The notes under the pieces were generated by a model. It had not been told where the DNA came from. It worked only from the letters and a program-made list of their open reading frames with translations, and ran no database searches. Source: Gammaproteobacteria bacterium (GTDB taxonomy: Bacteria > Pseudomonadota > Gammaproteobacteria > Pseudomonadales > Halieaceae). Taken from it: a DNA stretch of 10,759 nucleotides. A program made the position numbers and the translations under genes. Shown here piece by piece: positions 7,089 to 10,759 of the stretch. Each line of letters starts with the position of its first letter. Positions within the stretch are counted from its first letter, which is position 1. The stretch is taken from positions 1-10,759 of the forward strand of contig PDSN01000156.1 in the NCBI GenBank assembly GCA_002748505.1. The letters run 5' to 3'.

Positions 7089-7130
7089 AATGGCTAAGTT
7101 TAACCCAAAACCGTAATCCGTAAAAGCGCG

Positions 7131-9155
7131 TTATTTCACCCGCATCCCCGGCTTGGCACCGCTATCTGGTGACAGAATATAAATGTCGTCACCGCCAGGA
7201 CCTGCGGCCAGCACCATACCCTCGGAAACGCCAAAGCGCATTTTGCGGGGGGCGAGGTTGGCGACCATGACCGTGAGCCTGCCGATTAAGTCTTCAGCCT
7301 GATATGCTGATTTAATACCGGCGAGTACCTGGCGCTGTTCATCGCCCAGGCTCAGGGTCAAGCGCAGCAGTTTATCGGCTCCCTCGACCGCCTCGGCGCC
7401 CTCAATCAAGGCGACGCGCAGGTCTATCTTGGCAAAGGTGTCAAAGTCGATAGTGGGTGCAATAGCCAAGGTGCTTTTGGCAGGTGGTGCTGCGTCGGCG
7501 GCCTGTTCGGCTTTTGTCTCGGCCATCATGGCGTCGATCTGGTCTTGCTCGATGCGTGTGAGCAGAGGTTTGAATGCCTGCACTTCATGGTTGGTCAGTG
7601 GCTCGCCAAGCGCCGTCCAATCCAGAGAGGCCTTGAGAAAGATCTCGGCCTTGGCAGCCATTTCTGGCAGTACGGGTTTCAGGTAGGTCATCAGTACGCG
7701 AAACAGGTTGATACCGGTGGAACACACCGCGTGTACCTCCTGTTCTCTGCCTTCTTCTTTGGCGAGCACCCAGGGCTTGTGTTTGTCGATATACTGATTG
7801 GCGCGATCGGCCAGGGCGATAATTTCGCGAATCGCCCGGCTGAACTCGCGCCCCTCGAACGCCTTGGCGATGCTATCGCCCGCGCTGACAAATTCAGCAA
7901 ATAAGGCGGGCTCGCTGCAGGTGTCACTCAGCGTGTTGTTAAAACGCTTGCGAATAAAACCGGCACAGCGGCTGGCGATGTTAACCACTTTTCCCACCAC
8001 ATCAGAATTGACGCGCTGCATAAAATCTTCGAGATTCAGGTCAATATCGTCCACGGAATTGCCGAGTTTGGCCGCAAAATAATAGCGTAAATACTGGGCG
8101 TCTAAGTGTTTTAAATACGTGCTGGCTTTAATAAAGGTGCCGCGACTTTTCGACATTTTCGTACCGTTCACGGTCAGAAAACCGTGGGCGTGTACGGCAG
8201 TAGGTGTTCTCAATCCTGCAGTTTTTAGCATTGCCGGCCAGAACAGGCCGTGAAAATTGATAATATCCTTGCCGATAAAGTGGTGCAGCTCGGTTTCTGA
8301 ATCGTGGTGCCACCAAGTGCTAAAATCTAGGTCACTGCGATGTTGGCACAGGTTTTCGAAACTGGCGATATAACCGATGGGGGCGTCCAACCAGACGTAG
8401 AAATATTTGCCCGGCGCATCGGGGATTTCAAAGCCGAAATAGGGCGCATCGCGGCTGATATCCCAGGCTTGCAGACCCGCTTCCAGCCACTCCTTGAGTT
8501 TATTGGCAATGGCGGCTTGCAGTGTGCCCGAATCTACCCAGGCTTTGAGCATATCCGTGTGATTGTCGAGCTTAAAAAAGTAATGGGTGGATTGCTTTTC
8601 CACCGGTGTTGCACCAGACAGTACGGAGACGGCGTCGATCAGTTCTGCGGGGCTGTAGGTCGCACTGCATGATTCACAGTTGTCGCCGTACTGATCGGGT
8701 GTTTTGCATTTGGGGCAGGTGCCTTTAATGTAGCGATCGGCCAGGAACAGTTGTTTTTCAGGGTCAAACGCCTGCACAATATCGCGGCTGTCGATATGCC
8801 CCTGGTCGCGCAATTGGCGGTAAATATGCTCGCTCCACTGCTTGTTTTCCGGCGAATGTGTACTGTGGTAGTTATCAAAGCCGATTAGAAAGCCTGCGGA
8901 GTCGCGCTGGTGGTCTTCTTTAACCTGTGCGATTTGCTCCTCGGGAGTGATGCCGAGTTTATCCGCGGTGAGCATAATCGCCGTGCCGTGGGCGTCATCG
9001 GCGCAGACATACAGGCATTGGTGGCCGCGAGACTGCTGAAAACGCACCCAGATATCGGTTTGTACCTGCTCTAAAATATGCCCCAGATGCAGTGGGCCGT
9101 TGGCGTAGGGCAGGGCGCTGGTGACGAGAATTTTACGGGCGGGCGGGTTGCTCAT
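7131..9155 (-). CDS. metG: Methionyl-tRNA synthetase
   Basis: Cytoplasmic class I synthetase that charges tRNA-Met for initiation and elongation. At 674 residues it matches the long dimeric form (E. coli about 677). Domains in order are the Rossmann catalytic core with the HIGH-type motif HLGH at 23-26, a zinc knuckle with C147, C150, C160 and C163, KMSKS at 333-337, the anticodon-binding helical domain (about 390-545), an alanine-rich linker, and a C-terminal EMAP/Trbp111-like tRNA-binding domain (about 570-674, FAKIDLRV through LAPRKMRFGVSEGM). The ATG at 9153-9155 follows a GGAG site (9165-9162 on the minus strand) at 6 bases. It is divergent from mrp. All catalytic signatures are intact and nothing suggests a resistance-type or truncated variant. 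Confidence 0.98.
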   Translation of the reverse strand: MSNPPARKILVTSALPYANGPLHLGHILEQVQTDIWVRFQQSRGHQCLYVCADDAHGTAIMLTADKLGITPEEQIAQVKEDHQRDSAGFLIGFDNYHSTHSPENKQWSEHIYRQLRDQGHIDSRDIVQAFDPEKQLFLADRYIKGTCPKCKTPDQYGDNCESCSATYSPAELIDAVSVLSGATPVEKQSTHYFFKLDNHTDMLKAWVDSGTLQAAIANKLKEWLEAGLQAWDISRDAPYFGFEIPDAPGKYFYVWLDAPIGYIASFENLCQHRSDLDFSTWWHHDSETELHHFIGKDIINFHGLFWPAMLKTAGLRTPTAVHAHGFLTVNGTKMSKSRGTFIKASTYLKHLDAQYLRYYFAAKLGNSVDDIDLNLEDFMQRVNSDVVGKVVNIASRCAGFIRKRFNNTLSDTCSEPALFAEFVSAGDSIAKAFEGREFSRAIREIIALADRANQYIDKHKPWVLAKEEGREQEVHAVCSTGINLFRVLMTYLKPVLPEMAAKAEIFLKASLDWTALGEPLTNHEVQAFKPLLTRIEQDQIDAMMAETKAEQAADAAPPAKSTLAIAPTIDFDTFAKIDLRVALIEGAEAVEGADKLLRLTLSLGDEQRQVLAGIKSAYQAEDLIGRLTVMVANLAPRKMRFGVSEGMVLAAGPGGDDIYILSPDSGAKPGMRVK

Positions 9156-9188
9156 GGAAATCTCCGAGGGCGCGGGTAAAAAGCGACC

Positions 9189-9217
9189 ACTATAGCCTTT
9201 TTTTCGTATTATTTCAT
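9189..9217 (-). promoter_or_regulatory. Predicted sigma-70 promoter of metG
   Basis: On the minus strand TATAGT (9194-9189) matches the -10 consensus at 5 of 6 positions. ATGAAA (9217-9212) matches -35 at 4 of 6, with a 17-base spacer. Transcription would start near 9182, giving a short leader that contains the GGAG ribosome site. Confidence 0.45.
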
Positions 9218-9229
9218 GTGCTGCTTGCG

Positions 9230-9258
9230 TTGTTGTCGGCAGCTTTCGTCCTTATACT
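9230..9258 (+). promoter_or_regulatory. Predicted promoter of the mrp-dcd pair
   Basis: TATACT (9253-9258) matches the -10 consensus at 5 of 6 positions, with TTGTTG (9230-9235) 17 bases upstream matching -35 at 3 of 6. Transcription would start near 9265, just before the ribosome site at 9270. An ATG at 9216 lies upstream of this promoter and so would not be in its transcript. Confidence 0.4.
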
Positions 9259-9269
9259 TTAGGGTTTGC

Positions 9270-9274
9270 GAGGG
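9270..9274 (+). promoter_or_regulatory. Ribosome-binding site that sets the TTG start of mrp
   Basis: GAGGG lies 7 bases before TTG at 9282-9284, the only in-frame start-like codon next to the conserved NIKYIVAVASGKGG beginning. The alternative ATG at 9216 has no such site. Confidence 0.6.
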
Positions 9275-9281
9275 CCGTGAT

Positions 9282-10088
9282 TTGGACAACATCAAGTACA
9301 TTGTCGCCGTAGCCAGTGGTAAAGGCGGGGTGGGTAAATCGACTACCGCTGCAAATCTGGCGCTGGCGATGAAAAACGCCGGTTGGAAAACAGGCTTGCT
9401 CGACGCGGATATATACGGCCCCAGCCAGCAGTTGATGATGGGTGTTGACGAGACCACACAGCCGCGCCAGCAAGGTGATAAATACATGCTGCCAGTGATG
9501 GCACACGGCATTGCCACAATGTCTATGGGTTACCTGGTCAATGCGCGCACGCCAATGGTATGGCGCGGCCCGATGGCCGGTGGTGCGCTGGCACAAATGC
9601 TTGCCCAGACGCTGTGGGGCGAGCTGGACTGCCTGCTGGTCGATATGCCACCGGGAACCGGTGATATTCAACTGACCCTCTCCCAAAAAGCGCGCCTGGC
9701 GGGCGCGGTCATCGTAACAACGCCCCAGGATATTGCTCTGCTCGATGCGCGCAAGGGTATTGAAATGTTTCGCAAGGTCGATGTGCCGGTGCTTGGGGTC
9801 ATAGAAAATATGGCCGAGCACGTGTGCAGCCACTGTGGTCATAAGGAACCCATATTCGGGCAGGGCGGCGCGGCGCGTCTGGCGGCCAAGTACCAGACGC
9901 CGCTGCTCGGCAGCCTGCCGCTGCTGCGCCAGATTCGGGAGGATATGGATCGGGGCATGCCTTCAGTGCTGGCGGAACCTGATTCGGAGATCGCAAACCT
10001 GTATGATCGCATTGCTCGGCAGTTGATGCAGGAATTAGAGCAACAGCAAGTGGCGGCGCCGCCCACACTTTCGATAGTAGATGATTAG
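9282..10088 (+). CDS. mrp: Mrp/ApbC-type P-loop iron-sulfur cluster carrier ATPase
   Basis: A cytoplasmic ParA/MinD-superfamily ATPase of the Mrp/ApbC/NBP35 group, which binds a [4Fe-4S] cluster at a dimer interface and passes it to target enzymes. With the TTG start it has 268 residues. The deviant Walker A GKGGVGKS is at 13-20, DADIYGPS follows, a DMPPGTGD segment forms the second nucleotide motif, and the cluster-binding pair is C182-x-x-C185. Many homologues carry an N-terminal MIP18/DUF59 domain. None is encoded in frame here, since only 22 codons of unrelated cysteine-rich reading precede the TTG. It is divergent from metG. dcd starts 10 bases after its stop, with the dcd ribosome site overlapping that stop, so the two are likely co-transcribed and coupled. 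The exact start is less certain than the identity. Confidence 0.93.
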   Translation: MDNIKYIVAVASGKGGVGKSTTAANLALAMKNAGWKTGLLDADIYGPSQQLMMGVDETTQPRQQGDKYMLPVMAHGIATMSMGYLVNARTPMVWRGPMAGGALAQMLAQTLWGELDCLLVDMPPGTGDIQLTLSQKARLAGAVIVTTPQDIALLDARKGIEMFRKVDVPVLGVIENMAEHVCSHCGHKEPIFGQGGAARLAAKYQTPLLGSLPLLRQIREDMDRGMPSVLAEPDSEIANLYDRIARQLMQELEQQQVAAPPTLSIVDD

Positions 10089-10091
10089 AGG
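10087..10091 (+). promoter_or_regulatory. Ribosome-binding site of dcd overlapping the mrp stop
   Basis: AGAGG shares its first two bases with the mrp TAG stop (10086-10088) and lies 7 bases before GTG at 10099. This supports that GTG over the ATG at 10081 and suggests translational coupling. Confidence 0.65.
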
Positions 10092-10098
10092 AAATCTC

Positions 10099-10665
10099 GT
10101 GAGTATTAAAGCTGATAAATGGATTCGCCGCATGGCAAGTGAACACGGCATGATCGAGCCCTTTGAGCCGGGGCAGGTGCGAGCCAGGGACGGTCACAAA
10201 CTGATTTCCTACGGCACATCCAGCTATGGTTACGACGTGCGATGCTCTAACGAGTTTAAGGTATTTACCAATATCAACTCGGCTACGGTTGACCCCAAGC
10301 GCTTTGATGAGGACAGTTTTGTCGACGTGACTTCCGATGTCTGCGTAATTCCGCCCAATTCCTTTGCTCTGGCGCGCACGGTGGAGTACTTCCGCATTCC
10401 GCGCAATGTTTTGACCATTTGTTTGGGTAAATCCACTTATGCGCGCTGCGGTATTATCGTAAACGTCACACCGCTTGAGCCCGAGTGGGAAGGTCATGTG
10501 ACGCTGGAGTTCTCCAATACCACCACGTTGCCCGCAAAAATCTACGCCAACGAAGGGGTGGCGCAGATGCTGTTCTTTGAGTCAGATGAGGTCTGCGACG
10601 TCAGTTACCGCGACCGGGGTGGCAAGTATCAGGGGCAGACGGGCGTTACTCTGCCAAAGGCTTGA
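10099..10665 (+). CDS. dcd: dCTP deaminase
   Basis: Cytoplasmic enzyme that deaminates dCTP to dUTP, the precursor route to dTMP in many gammaproteobacteria; it belongs to the trimeric dUTPase superfamily. The 188-residue product from GTG at 10099 (MSIKADKWIRRMA) has the exact length of Pseudomonas-type Dcd. Visible motifs are SYGYDVRC (42-49), GKSTYAR (110-116) and PLEPEWEGHVTLEFSN (125-140) containing the catalytic glutamate E137, and the conserved C-terminal GGKYQGQ segment that closes over the substrate. The ATG at 10081 is in frame but adds six non-family residues and lies upstream of the ribosome site. It is the second gene of the mrp-dcd pair. Its 3' end overlaps by 20 bp the probable minus-strand gene that enters from the right edge. 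Confidence 0.97.
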   Translation: MSIKADKWIRRMASEHGMIEPFEPGQVRARDGHKLISYGTSSYGYDVRCSNEFKVFTNINSATVDPKRFDEDSFVDVTSDVCVIPPNSFALARTVEYFRIPRNVLTICLGKSTYARCGIIVNVTPLEPEWEGHVTLEFSNTTTLPAKIYANEGVAQMLFFESDEVCDVSYRDRGGKYQGQTGVTLPKA

Positions 10666-10759
10666 TGTCGGCCAGCGCTATGCCGTCGATATTGCCACCG
10701 GTAATGACCGCCTCCGTGGTTTTGTTGTCTTCGGTGTGCCTTGTGCGCACCATGAGGTA
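10646..10759 (-). CDS. Probable C-terminal end of an unidentified minus-strand protein (cut by window edge)
   Basis: On the minus strand the frame is open from the window edge to a TAA at 10646-10648, giving 37 residues that end TGGNIDGIALADIKPLAE. The translation is mixed polar and hydrophobic like a soluble protein end, and its third codon positions are mostly G or C. I do not recognise the family. It would converge on dcd and overlap its last 20 bp. The stretch is short, so a chance open frame is possible. A competing plus-strand frame from ATG at 10680 has no ribosome site. Confidence 0.4.
   Translation of the reverse strand, partial: YLMVRTRHTEDNKTTEAVITGGNIDGIALADIKPLAE

Noticed and set aside
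9216..9281. ATG at 9216 as the mrp start
   Set aside because: No ribosome site precedes it, the added residues are unlike the family, and it lies before the likely promoter.
10680..10759. Plus-strand gene starting at ATG 10680 after dcd
   Set aside because: There is no ribosome site, and the minus-strand reading over the same bases looks more protein-like. The window is too short to decide firmly.

Overview
The window reads as chromosomal DNA of a free-living, probably marine or aquatic gammaproteobacterium in the Pseudomonas/Cellvibrio-like part of the class. The evidence is the very Pseudomonas-like dCTP deaminase and ornithine carbamoyltransferase, the gene order metG / mrp / dcd (which I recall from Pseudomonas chromosomes), and a TonB-dependent receptor of the short-signal, EEVVVTAQKR type common in marine gammaproteobacteria. 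No transposase, integrase, phage gene, tRNA, rRNA or CRISPR array is visible. This is mostly ordinary core genome with one accessory-looking receptor, and I see no new multi-gene system in it.

Layout. Positions 1-2811 (+) hold a membrane-anchored PAS-PAS-GGDEF-EAL protein with a C-terminal zinc-binding CZB domain; its 5' end lies outside the window. It runs tail-to-tail into argF (2808-3725, -), and the two stop codons overlap. A 227-bp divergent region (3726-3952) separates argF from grxD (3953-4291, +). It holds a good argF promoter, a terminator-like stem-loop at the predicted 5' end of the argF mRNA, and a 17-bp dyad that could be an operator. A 333-bp gap (4292-4624) contains a hairpin and a possible decayed minus-strand gene tail. 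It is followed by an orphan TonB-dependent receptor (4625-7006, +). A 124-bp convergent gap with a 68-bp imperfect inverted repeat leads to metG (7131-9155, -). A divergent promoter region (9156-9281) then serves metG and the mrp-dcd pair (9282-10088 and 10099-10665, +). The last bases are probably the 3' end of a minus-strand gene that overlaps the end of dcd.

How the genes relate. The housekeeping functions are arginine synthesis (argF), methionyl-tRNA formation (metG), dUTP/dTTP supply (dcd) and iron-sulfur cluster handling (grxD as a glutathione-ligated cluster carrier, mrp as a P-loop cluster carrier). The c-di-GMP protein and the outer-membrane receptor are environmental-response and uptake functions and need not be linked to the others. 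The most useful second-look items are non-coding: the argF leader hairpin, the 17-bp dyad, the 68-bp inverted repeat, and the conserved zinc ligands on the c-di-GMP enzyme.
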